Shown here in pieces: positions 1 to 9,046 of a stretch of 64,000 nucleotides of DNA (position 1 is its first letter; every line of letters begins with the position of its first letter). The notes under the pieces are model-generated. The model was not told where the DNA came from. It searched no databases and saw only the letters and a program-made list of their open reading frames with translations. Made by a program: the position numbers and the translations under genes. The stretch is from Verrucomicrobiota bacterium (GTDB lineage: Bacteria > Verrucomicrobiota > Verrucomicrobiia > Opitutales > Opitutaceae), in assembly GCA_019136515.1 (NCBI GenBank), contig JAGVUB010000183.1, forward strand, positions 88,068 through 152,067, read 5' to 3'.

Positions 1-160
1 CGCCACGCCGCCCGCGCGCCTGATGCAGCTGCTCGTCCCCTGCACCGCCGACCGGCTGCGCGCCCGGCCCGTGAATCCACGTCTTAATCACGTCGCGCAC
101 GACGATCCCTCCTGTCTCGACGCACCGCCCGACCAACAGCTCGACCTCGGCCTCGGCTGA
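1..160 (+). CDS. SRAP (YedK/HMCES-like) protein, C-terminal fragment
   Basis: An open frame entering from the left edge (second base of the window) ends at TGA 158-160. Its last 50 or so residues read like the C-terminus of SOS-response-associated peptidases: a leucine/proline stretch, RARPVNPRLNH, then DDPSCLDAP, matching the family pattern 'ra.pVs.rVN....DdpsL..P'. Family members form a covalent DNA-protein crosslink with abasic sites in single-stranded DNA through an N-terminal cysteine, which lies outside the window. The assignment rests on a short tail, so other readings are possible. Confidence 0.55.
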   Translation, partial: ATPPARLMQLLVPCTADRLRARPVNPRLNHVAHDDPSCLDAPPDQQLDLGLG

Positions 161-286
161 CCCGTCCCGCCGCGCTATCCGCCGCCCGGGCGCCGGCCAA
201 CGGGAACCGCTTTCGGTTGTGACTTTCCGCCCGCTTTGCGGCACCACACACGCACTCGCTCGGCAACCAATCTTCCCGCCCACTCC

Positions 287-1672
<1,386 letters not shown>

Positions 1673-1687
1673 AGGGAAAACCACGCC

Positions 1688-1705
1688 GCCGGCCCATTTG
1701 CCGGC
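1688..1705 (+). terminator. Possible asnS terminator hairpin
   Basis: GCCGGC, six-base spacer CCATTT, GCCGGC just after the asnS stop. There is no T-run, so intrinsic termination is uncertain. Confidence 0.3.
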
Positions 1706-1734
1706 CCTCCGGAAAAATGTCGGCCAAAGGGTTC

Positions 1735-1762
1735 TTGACAGGGGTTGGGCCGTTTCTACCGT
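1735..1762 (+). promoter_or_regulatory. Sigma-70-type promoter of tRNA-Asp
   Basis: A consensus -35 TTGACA (1735-1740), a 16-bp spacer and a -10 TACCGT (1757-1762) that keeps the three most conserved positions T, A and T. The predicted start lies about 12-15 nt before the tRNA 5' end. Confidence 0.65.
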
Positions 1763-1781
1763 CGCGCCTCTCCCGTTCCAC

Positions 1782-1858
1782 GGGGTGGTAGCTCAGCTGG
1801 TTAGAGCGTCTGCCTGTCACGCAGAAGGTCGCGGGTTCGAGTCCCGTCCATCCCGCCA
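1782..1858 (+). tRNA. tRNA-Asp (anticodon GTC)
   Basis: A complete cloverleaf of 77 nt including an encoded CCA. The acceptor GGGGTGG pairs with CCATCCC (one G-T pair), discriminator G. The D-arm is GCTC/GAGC. The anticodon stem TCTGC/GCAGA carries the loop CTGTCAC with anticodon GTC at 1816-1818. The T-arm GCGGG/CCCGT holds the loop TTCGAGT. G73 and the GTC anticodon both fit aspartate identity. Confidence 0.97.
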
Positions 1859-1862
1859 TTTT

Positions 1863-1891
1863 GAAGGCCGCCGGTTTCCCCGGCGGCCTTC
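1863..1891 (+). terminator. Terminator hairpin after tRNA-Asp
   Basis: A perfect 12-bp stem GAAGGCCGCCGG / CCGGCGGCCTTC with a five-base loop directly downstream of the tRNA. Only scattered T residues follow. It may serve both the tRNA and the convergent alpha-galactosidase gene. Confidence 0.6.
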
Positions 1892-1959
1892 TCGTTCGCG
1901 GGCGCGGGCAACACGCAGGCCGGCCGTGCAAAGGCGAGCTCAGGCCACGCCCGCCGCAG

Positions 1960-3765
1960 TCACTTTCCCGCGGCGGCGCGCGTCAACCGGTAGAGCCGGG
2001 CCCCGTGGTACGGCACCACCGGCGCGAAGACGCCAGACTGCTCGCCGAGGTCGGCGTGTTGCCACAGATCGCGGACTCGCACCGGAGCGCCGCCGACCAG
2101 CGCCGCTAGGTCGACCTCGATCGGCAGCCCCGGTCCCTCGTCGGTGTTGGCAGCCGTGCCGACCACCGTGAGGAAGCGGACCGCGCCGGGCCCCTCGTGC
2201 TTGGGGTCGATCCCGGCGGCGGCGCGGAACCGCACCGCGCCCGCGGGCACCGCGTACTCGATCACCGCGGAAGCCAGCGCGCCGAGGCCGAGCACTTGCT
2301 CGCCATCCTTAGCGATCTTCGCGCTGTCCCACTGCGCGTCGGCGCGCATCCACGCCCCCGCGGTGAGCGGGACCTCGGACCCGTCGGCCATCACCCAGCG
2401 CGGCTCGCGCCACAGGACCGGCACGAAGCCGTCGAACTCGCCCGCCGGCTCGGCGACGAGGAACAGCGCGCGACCGTCGCGCACCTCGATGTCGATCGCA
2501 TTCACGCTCTTGGTGCCGACCGCCACCGCGCCGGAATCGTGCCGGGCATTGGCCGGAACCAGTTGCACGCGGTCGCGGGCGTTGAAGAGCGCGAGATAGG
2601 TGTCGCCATTCGCCGGATCCTTCGCTGTCCAGGCGACCAACCCGTCGCGGTCGAAGAGCGGGCGGTTGTCCGTGCTGTGCTGGTTGACGGCGAGCACCTC
2701 GTCGTTGGTAAGCAAAGCCAGCGTGGCGGCGTCCGTCTTGGTGAGATCGCCTCCGTGCATGAGCGGCGAACGCGCGATCGACCACAGCGTCATCAGCGTG
2801 AGTTGCTCGTCGGGCGTGAAACGTGTGGTCCGCGCGCCCTGCATGATCGTGCCGAGCGGCAGCATGTCGGCATCGGGCCAGGCGCCGGGGCGGCGGTGCG
2901 GATTCCAGTTGGCCAGCCGCGCGAACTGCTCGCGCAGCGCCAGCCAGCGGTCCCAGAAGTCGTCGCTGATGCGCCAGAGGTTGGCGTGGTTCGTCACGTG
3001 GTCGGCGGCGCGCAGGTCGGTCGCCCCGGGCGAGAGGCTGAGCACCATCGGGCGGCCCGTCTTGTCGATCGCGCGGCGGATCGCCTCGACCTCGGGCTGG
3101 TTCTGGAAATACGGCCGGCTGAGGTCGTCGACCTTCACGTAGTCGACACCCCACTCCGCGAGCAGCGCGAAGACCGAGTCGTAGTACGCCTGCGCGCCGG
3201 GCTTGGCCATGTCGACGCCGTACATGTCGGGATTCCATGGGCACACATGGACCTTGTCGGCGATGTCCTGCGCATGGTACTCGGTGCCGAGGATGGGCAG
3301 GTTGCGCTCGACGGCCTGCCGCGGGATGCCGCGCATGAGGTGGATGCCGAACTTCAGCCCGAGCCCGTGGACGTACGCGGAGAGGGCCTTGAAGCCGTTG
3401 CCGCTCTCGGCCGAGGGGAAACGGTTGGTCGCCGGCTGGAGGCGGCCGTGCCCGTCCATCGTGAGCACAGCGTCGGCCCGGTAGCCGTGGTCCTTCGCGC
3501 CGGGCTCGTACCACTGGATGTCGACGACCACGTACTGCCAGCCATGGGCCTTGAGGTGTGCGGCCATGAAGTCGGCCTGCGCCTTCGTCTGCTCCTCGGT
3601 CACAGTGGTGGCGAAGCAGTCCCAGCTGTTCCAGCCCATCGGCGGGGTCGACGCCCAGTCGAGGAACGCGGGCCGCGCCGCCTCGGCCGCGTGGCCGAGC
3701 ACGCCACCACCGAGGGCGACGGCGGAGCTGAGGAGGAGTGAACGGGAGGAGGACATGAAGGACAT
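1960..3765 (-). CDS. Secreted alpha-galactosidase-like glycoside hydrolase (GH27)
   Basis: Predicted to release terminal alpha-linked galactose (or a related sugar) outside the cytoplasm. The start gives a signal peptide with a hydrophobic LLLSSAVALGGGVLG core ending AAEA. The GH27/clan D barrel begins with TPPMGWNSWDCF. The nucleophile region is DYVKVDDLSRPYF (about residue 210) and the acid/base Asp lies in RISDDFWDRW (about residue 262). A C-terminal segment of about 200 residues looks like the antiparallel beta domain followed by an NPCBM-like sandwich. Length (601 aa) is longer than minimal GH27 enzymes because of that tail. An alternative start is ATG 3756. No clear Shine-Dalgarno is visible. 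Monocistronic. Confidence 0.85.
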   Translation of the reverse strand: MSFMSSSRSLLLSSAVALGGGVLGHAAEAARPAFLDWASTPPMGWNSWDCFATTVTEEQTKAQADFMAAHLKAHGWQYVVVDIQWYEPGAKDHGYRADAVLTMDGHGRLQPATNRFPSAESGNGFKALSAYVHGLGLKFGIHLMRGIPRQAVERNLPILGTEYHAQDIADKVHVCPWNPDMYGVDMAKPGAQAYYDSVFALLAEWGVDYVKVDDLSRPYFQNQPEVEAIRRAIDKTGRPMVLSLSPGATDLRAADHVTNHANLWRISDDFWDRWLALREQFARLANWNPHRRPGAWPDADMLPLGTIMQGARTTRFTPDEQLTLMTLWSIARSPLMHGGDLTKTDAATLALLTNDEVLAVNQHSTDNRPLFDRDGLVAWTAKDPANGDTYLALFNARDRVQLVPANARHDSGAVAVGTKSVNAIDIEVRDGRALFLVAEPAGEFDGFVPVLWREPRWVMADGSEVPLTAGAWMRADAQWDSAKIAKDGEQVLGLGALASAVIEYAVPAGAVRFRAAAGIDPKHEGPGAVRFLTVVGTAANTDEGPGLPIEVDLAALVGGAPVRVRDLWQHADLGEQSGVFAPVVPYHGARLYRLTRAAAGK

Positions 3766-3868
3766 CGGGGGAAGAAAGGTTGCCGGAAAACGTGCCCGGC
3801 GCGAGACGGGCGGGAAGGGCACGCCTATTGCCGCCGATCCTCCCCGCGGTGACAAGCCCCGGCGTCGC

Positions 3869-4588
3869 TCACTCCAGCGCGACGATCGTCGCGCGCGTCC
3901 CCTCCATCCGGATCTTCACATCGAACGCGAGCAGCCGCATCGCCCAGTCGCCCACCTCGCCGCGCTGGTGCGCCGGCCGCGGGTCGAGCGCCACCAGCGA
4001 CTCCACCAGCCCGCGCAGCTCGTCCGCGGTGTAGGCCGGCAGCTCCGCCGGCGTGCGTGCCGCCATTTCCGGGATACGCTGCCGCGCGGCCGCGCTCCAC
4101 TCCACCGCGGCCGCCGGCGCGGGTGCCTGCGCGATCCAGCCGTCGCGCGTCGCCGACCGCGGCAGATCGTGGTCGGGGTGGTACGGACGCAGGTCCACCA
4201 CCGGCGTGCCGTCGAGCAGGTCGACGCCGCGGAAACGCAGCGCCGGCTCGTCGAAGTCGACCGCCTCGAGTTCGAGCAGCGAGAGCCCGAGGAAGTTGGG
4301 CCGATGCGGCGAACGCGTCGCCCACACGCCCATCTTCTCCTTGCCGCCAAGGCGCGGCGGCCGCACCAGGCCCTTCCAGCCCTCCGTCACCGCCGCGTGG
4401 AACACGAACGTCACCCACAGGTGCGAAAACCCCTCCAGCCCGCGCATCGCGTCGCGCCACACCGCCGCCGGCTGCGCGGCCGAGAAGCGCAGGATGCCGC
4501 GCGCCAGCGGCGCCAGGCCGGGTTGGCGGGGGATGCCGAACTTCTCGGGGAAACAGGTGCGCAGGGTGCCGATGGTCTCGATTTCCAC
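3869..4588 (-). CDS. trmO: tRNA (N6-threonylcarbamoyladenosine-37) N6-methyltransferase, TrmO/TsaA family
   Basis: TrmO methylates t6A37 of tRNA-Thr using SAM. The N-terminus IETIGTLRTCFPEKFGIPRQ and the block VWATRSPHRPNFLGLSLLEL are the hallmark of the family (IG..r.PF.eKFGiPRQ; R.sPHRPNpIGLs). DLRPYHPDHD closes the beta-barrel domain. A C-terminal region of about 90 residues continues as in E. coli TrmO. GTG 4588 is preferred: it gives the family N-terminus, has GGTGG upstream, and codons further upstream run into a REP hairpin. 239 aa. Confidence 0.85.
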   Translation of the reverse strand: MEIETIGTLRTCFPEKFGIPRQPGLAPLARGILRFSAAQPAAVWRDAMRGLEGFSHLWVTFVFHAAVTEGWKGLVRPPRLGGKEKMGVWATRSPHRPNFLGLSLLELEAVDFDEPALRFRGVDLLDGTPVVDLRPYHPDHDLPRSATRDGWIAQAPAPAAAVEWSAAARQRIPEMAARTPAELPAYTADELRGLVESLVALDPRPAHQRGEVGDWAMRLLAFDVKIRMEGTRATIVALE

Positions 4589-4652
4589 GGCGCCACCGTA
4601 GAACGTCCACCGCGCCCGTTTCGATGCCAGAAACCGCCGTCCGCCGCTCCGC

Positions 4653-4676
4653 GTAGCGCTGCGCGTGAGCGCAGCG
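4653..4676 (+). repeat. REP-like hairpin, type A
   Basis: GTAG head, arm CGCTGCGC, loop GTGA, arm GCGCAGCG: a perfect 8-bp stem followed by AT. Further type A copies are at 6250 and 8759 and, on the minus strand with head GTGG, at 20052. Confidence 0.85.
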
Positions 4677-4724
4677 ATTTCCGCCGCGGCTCCCCGGAGT
4701 CCGGTCTCATCCCAAATTCCGCAG

Positions 4725-4883
4725 ACGCCAGAAGGTAACGAAGGAAACAAAGGCACGGCGGACCAAGGAAATCAGCGCCTGCATGCCCGGGGAGGTTTCC
4801 TCCACTTGGCTGGTGAAGAACGGGCGCAGGCACCGACTTGCCCAACTCGTTCCCACTTCGTTCGCTTCGTTGCCTTTTGTCGG
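4725..4883. repeat. MITE-like element, copy 1
   Basis: About 159 bp bounded by imperfect 28-bp terminal inverted repeats (4725-4752 and 4856-4883; 21 of 28 positions match by eye; core AGAAGGTAACGAAGG). The interior shares GACCAAGG..AATCAG and GCCCGGGG with copy 2 at 18116. No coding capacity, so it would need a transposase supplied elsewhere. Confidence 0.7.
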
Positions 4884-4972
4884 TCCCGGCCACGTGTCTC
4901 CGGTTCCTCGCTCCGGTTTCCCTCGTTGACTCCCCGCGCCGGTCTCCGGTGAGGTGGACGACTTCCGCACCC

Positions 4973-6232
4973 ATGAGCGACAAGCGCATTCCCTTCACCC
5001 TCGACCAACTCGAGACCATCGCCGCGCAGGTCGGCACGCCGTTCCATCTCTACGACGAAGCGGCGATGCGCGCCAACGCCCGCGCCTTCCGCGCGGCCTT
5101 CGCCTGGGTGCCGGGCGGCTTCCAGAACTTCTACGCCGTCAAGGCCCTCCCCAACCCCCACGTGCTCGCCGTCCTCCGCGAGGAGGGCTTCGGCGGCGAC
5201 TGTTCCTCCCTGGCCGAGCTCAAACTCTGCGAGGCCGTCGGTATCCGCGGCGAGGACATCGTCTTCACCTCCAACGACACCCCGGCCGAGGAATACCGCG
5301 AGGCCGCCCGCCTCGGCGCGCTCATCAACCTCGACGACTTCAGCCACATCGCGTTCCTCGAGCAGACGCTCGGCAGGCTCCCCGACTTCCTCTGCTTCCG
5401 CTACAACCCCGGCCCGCTCAAGGCCGGCAACGCCATCATCGGCAAGCCCGAGGAGGCCAAGTACGGTTTCACCCGCGAACAGATCATCGAGGGCTACCGG
5501 ATCCTCCGCGCCAAGGGCGTGAAACGGTTCGCCCTGCACACGATGGTCGCCTCCAACGAGCTCAGCCCCGGCTACTTCGTCGAGACCGCGCAGATGCTCT
5601 TCGACCTCGCCGCCGAGGTCTTCCGCACCACCGGCGTCCGGATCGAGCTGCTCAATCTCGGCGGCGGCATCGGCATCCCCTACCGCCCCGGCCAGAAACC
5701 CGTCGACCTCGCCGCCGTCAGCCGCGGCATCCAGGCGGCCTACGAGCACACGCTCGTCCCCGCCGGCCTCGCCCCCATGCGCCTCACCATGGAGTGCGGC
5801 CGCATGGTCACCGGCCCCTACGGCTACCTCGTCACCCGCGTGCTCCACAAGAAGGCCATCTACAAGAACTACGTCGGCCTCGACGCCTGCATGGCCAACC
5901 TCATGCGCCCGGCGCTCTACGGCTCGTACCACCACATCACCGTGCCGGCTCGCGAGGGCGGCCCGCGCAAGACCTACGACGTCACCGGCTCGCTCTGCGA
6001 GAACAACGACAAGTTCGCCGTCGACCGCGAGATCGCCGACCCCGCCCTCGGCGACCTGCTCGTCCTCCACGACACCGGCGCGCACGGCCACGCCATGGGA
6101 TTCAACTACAACGGCAAGCTCCGCTCCGCCGAGATCCTCTGGCAGGGCGGCACGCAATACCGCCTCATCCGCCGCGCCGAGACGCTCGCCGACCACTTCG
6201 CCACGCTCGACTTCCCCGGCCTGAAGGGCTGA
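4973..6232 (+). CDS. lysA: Diaminopimelate decarboxylase
   Basis: PLP-dependent decarboxylation of meso-diaminopimelate to lysine. Fold III (alanine racemase-like) type: the PLP lysine sits in NFYAVKALPNP (about residue 56), the phosphate-binding glycine stretch is LNLGGGIGIPY, and the C-terminal active-site motif is GSLCENNDKFA (cysteine in the CEN.D position) with DTGAHGHAMGFNYNG. The segment SSLAELKLCEAVG...FTSNDTPAEE is typical of one LysA branch. 419 aa is usual. ATG 4973 starts the family N-terminus. Carboxynorspermidine decarboxylase is a less likely alternative. The last 41 coding bases recur at the 3' end of the next gene. Confidence 0.87.
   Translation: MSDKRIPFTLDQLETIAAQVGTPFHLYDEAAMRANARAFRAAFAWVPGGFQNFYAVKALPNPHVLAVLREEGFGGDCSSLAELKLCEAVGIRGEDIVFTSNDTPAEEYREAARLGALINLDDFSHIAFLEQTLGRLPDFLCFRYNPGPLKAGNAIIGKPEEAKYGFTREQIIEGYRILRAKGVKRFALHTMVASNELSPGYFVETAQMLFDLAAEVFRTTGVRIELLNLGGGIGIPYRPGQKPVDLAAVSRGIQAAYEHTLVPAGLAPMRLTMECGRMVTGPYGYLVTRVLHKKAIYKNYVGLDACMANLMRPALYGSYHHITVPAREGGPRKTYDVTGSLCENNDKFAVDREIADPALGDLLVLHDTGAHGHAMGFNYNGKLRSAEILWQGGTQYRLIRRAETLADHFATLDFPGLKG
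6185..6225 (+). repeat. Source segment of duplicated lysA tail
   Basis: This stretch of the lysA 3' end matches 8694-8734 at 36 of 41 positions by eye. In both places it lies 24 nt before a type A REP hairpin. Confidence 0.75.
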
Positions 6233-6249
6233 GGCGGTCCCGGCCTCCC

Positions 6250-6273
6250 GTAGCGCTGCGCGTGAGCGCAGCG
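6250..6273 (+). repeat. REP-like hairpin, type A
   Basis: GTAG, arm CGCTGCGC, loop GTGA, arm GCGCAGCG; 17 nt after the lysA stop. Confidence 0.85.
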
Positions 6274-6316
6274 ATCCTCGCCAGCCCTCGTTTCCTGGGC
6301 CGCGGCCTCACTCTCC

Positions 6317-6340
6317 GTAGCGAAGCCCGTGAGGGCTTCG
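6317..6340 (+). repeat. REP-like hairpin, type B
   Basis: GTAG, arm CGAAGCCC, loop GTGA, arm GGGCTTCG. Both arms differ from type A, yet pairing is complete and the GTGA loop is retained. Same type as 11522. Confidence 0.85.
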
Positions 6341-6356
6341 ACTCCGGCACCTCCGA

Positions 6357-6430
6357 TCGGCGACTCCGGGAAGTGGAGCCGCAGCCGTGCCCGGCGCAGC
6401 CTTTGGCGAAGGAGGGATGCGCACCGATCG
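6357..6430. repeat. Dispersed module, copy 1
   Basis: Runs from CTCCGGGAAGTGGAGCC through GCCTTTGGCGAAGGAGGGATG to CGATCG. A close copy lies at 13553-13612. Neither copy is inside a gene. Confidence 0.6.
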
Positions 6431-6443
6431 TCGGACGCTTCGT

Positions 6444-6473
6444 GTAGCGAAGCCCGCGAGGTGACGACGCTAC
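6444..6473. repeat. Degenerate GTAG...CTAC hairpin remnant
   Basis: Starts GTAGCGAAGCCCG like type B and ends CGACGCTAC, so both ends carry the GTAG head in inverted orientation. The inner arms no longer pair fully. Confidence 0.5.
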
Positions 6474-6780
6474 CGGCGGAGGATCGACCGCGGGGTGCCT
6501 CGCTCGGCGCCGTCGCCACCGAGCTCCTGGTGGCCACGAAACGGCACGAAGAGACAAAAAGGCTGCGATTGAGAATCCGCCCACCTCCATGGTCCCTACG
6601 GTCACGGCATCCATCTGGGTGATAATACCTGCCCGGATCGGATATGCCTCCAGTGCGTTGAGAGCAGCGCATCACGTGCTTCTTCCCCGTTTCTACTGCG
6701 GTGCGTCCGTCGATCCGCCCCATCCGGCCCTACTGCGATTCAAGTCCGCCCCATTCCGCCCGATTGGGTAACTCCCCCAC

Positions 6781-8733
6781 ATGCGTGCCCTAAGTCTCGA
6801 ACGCAGGATCCTGCTTCTGGTCCTGCTGCCCCTGCTGGGCGGCCTCGTGCCGGCCCTTCTGATCGTTCTCCGTGCCCACTCCGAGGTGACCGAGCTCCGC
6901 CAGCTCGGCCTGCTCTCCGAGGTGGTCTGGAAACTCGGCGCCCTCGAGTCGCGCCTCGCCCAGGAATTCTCCAACTGGTACATGTTCCTCCCGGGCTCGG
7001 ACCTCGCCCCGGCCGCCGTCCAGGAGGCGCGCCAGAAGCAGGAACAGTGGCGCGGCGACACCGACGCCGCCATCACCGCGTACCAGACCGAACGCGCACG
7101 CATCGACGCCCGCCAGCTCTCCCCGCTCCTGCAGGCCGCGCTCAACCGCATTGAGCAGCGCGTCGGCAGCCTGCCCGCCCTCCGGCAGGCCGTGTACCAC
7201 CAGGTCCCCGGCGCCAAGGCCGACCCCATCATCGACGGCTACCGCGACTTCCAGCGCGACGTCAGCGGCGTGCTCCCGCTGCTGGTCGACGCCTCCACCA
7301 ACGACATCGTCGTCCGCAAACTTGCCGTACTGCCCAAGTTCATGCTCGCCCGCAAGGCGCTCGTCGATTCCGGCGGCATGATCTACTACTTCCACCAGCT
7401 GCGCACCGCCCAGCCGCCCCGCCAGCTCTCCCCCCGCGAGGCGCTCTTCATGCTCAACAGCGTCGACCTCGCCGAGACCCATTGGCAGGACATCGTCGCC
7501 TTCAGCCAGGGCCCGCTGCGCGACCACCTCGTCGCCCTGCACGACTCCGCCGCCTACCGGACCGCGATCGAACTCATCCGCGGGCACGGCCAGGCCGCCC
7601 TCGACAACACCGCCCCGCCCCTCGCCTCCACCCAGGAGTGGGAGCCGCATTGGGTGCTCATCGACGTGCAACTGGGCAAGGAGGTCGACGCCGTGCGCGA
7701 CGACTTCAAATCCACCTGCGCCACCCTCACCAACCGCGCCCAAAGCCGCCGCCTCTGGGCGGGCGTCGCCGTGGTGTTGGCCGTGGTCCTCGTCCTCGTC
7801 TGCACCCGCCAACTCGGGCGCAGCATCGCCGGCCCCGTCATGCGCACCACCGACGAACTCTACACCGAGGCGCAGAAATCCGCCGAGGAGGCCGCCACCC
7901 TCCGACTCGCCGCGGCCTCCGTCGCCGAGGGTTCCTCCACCCAGGCCTCCTCGATCGAGGAAACCAGCACCACGCTGGAGGAGGTGGCCGGCATGACCCG
8001 CACCAACGCCGAGCACGCCGCCCGCGCCCAACAATCCGCCGCCGCCGCCCGCACCTCCGCCGAGAAGGGGGCCGAGCAGATGCACCGTCTCGACGAGGCC
8101 ATGACCGCGCTGCGCGCCTCCAGCCGCGACGTCACCCGCATCATCAAGACCATCGACGAGATCGCCTTCCAGACCAACCTCCTCGCCCTCAACGCCGCCG
8201 TCGAAGCCGCCCGCGCAGGCGAAGCCGGCGCCGGCTTCGCCATCGTCGCCGACGAGGTCCGCACCCTCGCCCAACGTTGCGCCGCCGCCGCCCGCGAGAC
8301 CACCGACAAGATCACCCACTCCGGCGAGCGCACCGTCGCCGGCGCCGCCCTCGGCACCGAGGTGGGCCAGACTCTCGCGGAGATTCTCGCCCAGGTCCGC
8401 GAACTCGAGACCACCGTCGCCGCCATCGCCACCGCCTCGCGCGAGCAGAGCACCGGTATCGGCCAGATCGCCACAGCCACCCACCAGATCGACGAGGTCA
8501 CCCAGGCCAACGCCGCCGCCGCCCAGCAGACCTCCGCCGCCGCCCAGCAGCTCGAACACCGCGCCCGGTCCTTCATGCAGGCCTCGCGCCATCTGCAGGA
8601 AGTCGTCCTCGGCCGCATGGCCGCGGATACCCCCTTCTCGCCCCCGGTCGAGCCGTCGCCCCTATCCACCCCGGAGAACAACCTGCAGCCCCCCTCGCCA
8701 GCCACTTCGCGACGCTCGACCTCCCCGGTCTGA
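6781..8733 (+). CDS. Methyl-accepting chemotaxis protein
   Basis: Membrane chemoreceptor signalling to a CheA/CheW array. Residues 9-31 form the first membrane helix. A helical sensor region of about 290 residues follows, then a second helix near 324-343 ([13 protein letters not shown]). The cytoplasmic coiled coil carries the diagnostic hairpin tip [20 protein letters not shown] from residue 458, then [10 protein letters not shown]. Little sequence separates the second helix from the signalling coil, so a standard HAMP domain seems absent or very short. The last dozen codons and the TGA lie in a segment copied from the lysA 3' end, read in another frame. No che genes are near. Confidence 0.92.
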   Translation: MRALSLERRILLLVLLPLLGGLVPALLIVLRAHSEVTELRQLGLLSEVVWKLGALESRLAQEFSNWYMFLPGSDLAPAAVQEARQKQEQWRGDTDAAITAYQTERARIDARQLSPLLQAALNRIEQRVGSLPALRQAVYHQVPGAKADPIIDGYRDFQRDVSGVLPLLVDASTNDIVVRKLAVLPKFMLARKALVDSGGMIYYFHQLRTAQPPRQLSPREALFMLNSVDLAETHWQDIVAFSQGPLRDHLVALHDSAAYRTAIELIRGHGQAALDNTAPPLASTQEWEPHWVLIDVQLGKEVDAVRDDFKSTCATLTNRAQSRRLWAGVAVVLAVVLVLVCTRQLGRSIAGPVMRTTDELYTEAQKSAEEAATLRLAAASVAEGSSTQASSIEETSTTLEEVAGMTRTNAEHAARAQQSAAAARTSAEKGAEQMHRLDEAMTALRASSRDVTRIIKTIDEIAFQTNLLALNAAVEAARAGEAGAGFAIVADEVRTLAQRCAAAARETTDKITHSGERTVAGAALGTEVGQTLAEILAQVRELETTVAAIATASREQSTGIGQIATATHQIDEVTQANAAAAQQTSAAAQQLEHRARSFMQASRHLQEVVLGRMAADTPFSPPVEPSPLSTPENNLQPPSPATSRRSTSPV

Positions 8734-8734
8734 A
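8694..8734 (+). repeat. Duplicated lysA tail inside the chemoreceptor 3' end
   Basis: 36 of 41 positions match 6185-6225. The lysA reading frame (ATLDLPGLK) is still open here but unused; the chemoreceptor frame stops inside it. Confidence 0.75.
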
Positions 8735-8758
8735 AACTTCAGCCAGCCGCCGGTCCCT

Positions 8759-8782
8759 GTAGCGCTGCGCGTGAGCGCAGCG
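8759..8782 (+). repeat. REP-like hairpin, type A
   Basis: GTAG, arm CGCTGCGC, loop GTGA, arm GCGCAGCG; 24 nt after the duplicated lysA tail, the same spacing as at lysA itself. Confidence 0.85.
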
Positions 8783-8817
8783 ATCTTCGCCGCGCGAGCA
8801 CCTCGCCACAGCCTCCT

Positions 8818-8840
8818 GTAGCCGGCCGCGCCGAGGCCGG
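8818..8840 (+). repeat. REP-like hairpin, type C
   Basis: GTAG, arm CCGGCC, seven-base loop GCGCCGA, arm GGCCGG. The following GAGGCCGGCCTCCGA..CATCGCG context recurs near 19820. Confidence 0.7.
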
Positions 8841-8877
8841 CCTCCGACCATCGCGTCGTCACGCGAGACCTTCCCGT

Positions 8878-8901
8878 GTAGCGACGCGCGTGAGCGCGTC
8901 G
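8878..8901 (+). repeat. REP-like hairpin, type D
   Basis: GTAG, arm CGACGCGC, loop GTGA, arm GCGCGTCG; same type as 13505. Confidence 0.85.
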
Positions 8902-9046
8902 TCGCTCTTCGCTCCACGGCCTGGCCGAGTCCGATCTGCAGTTGGCGCCCCGCGTAACGCCAGCGGACACCCGTGCTCGCGCGAGTCTTGCGCCGCGCCG
9001 CCGCCGCCGGCACCGTCCCCACAGGCCGAACGCACCCCACCCCGCC

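Larger units (their letters stand above)
4589..4972. other. Intergenic gap between trmO and lysA: one REP and one MITE
   Basis: A divergent gap holding no gene. It carries a GTAG-headed hairpin (4653-4676) and a complete MITE-like element (4725-4883). A TTGACT at 4926-4931 could be a -35 box for lysA, but no matching -10 is evident. Confidence 0.6.
6233..6780. other. Intergenic gap lysA-chemoreceptor: REP cluster
   Basis: No gene seen. It holds three GTAG-headed hairpins (6250, 6317, 6444), a module shared with 13553, and a GATAAT hexamer at 6621-6626 that could be a -10 box of the downstream chemoreceptor gene; no convincing -35 accompanies it. Confidence 0.55.
8734..9046. other. Intergenic gap with three REP-like hairpins
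   Basis: Hairpins at 8759, 8818 and 8878, all in the same orientation. After 8901 nothing recognisable is seen before the permease start. Confidence 0.55.

Noticed and set aside
3825..4610. Alternative minus-strand frame overlapping trmO
   Set aside because: The TrmO frame contains all family motifs; the overlapping frame is arginine/glycine/alanine rich.
4926..4931. lysA promoter -35 box (TTGACT)
   Set aside because: No acceptable -10 hexamer at 15-19 bp; left as a note only.
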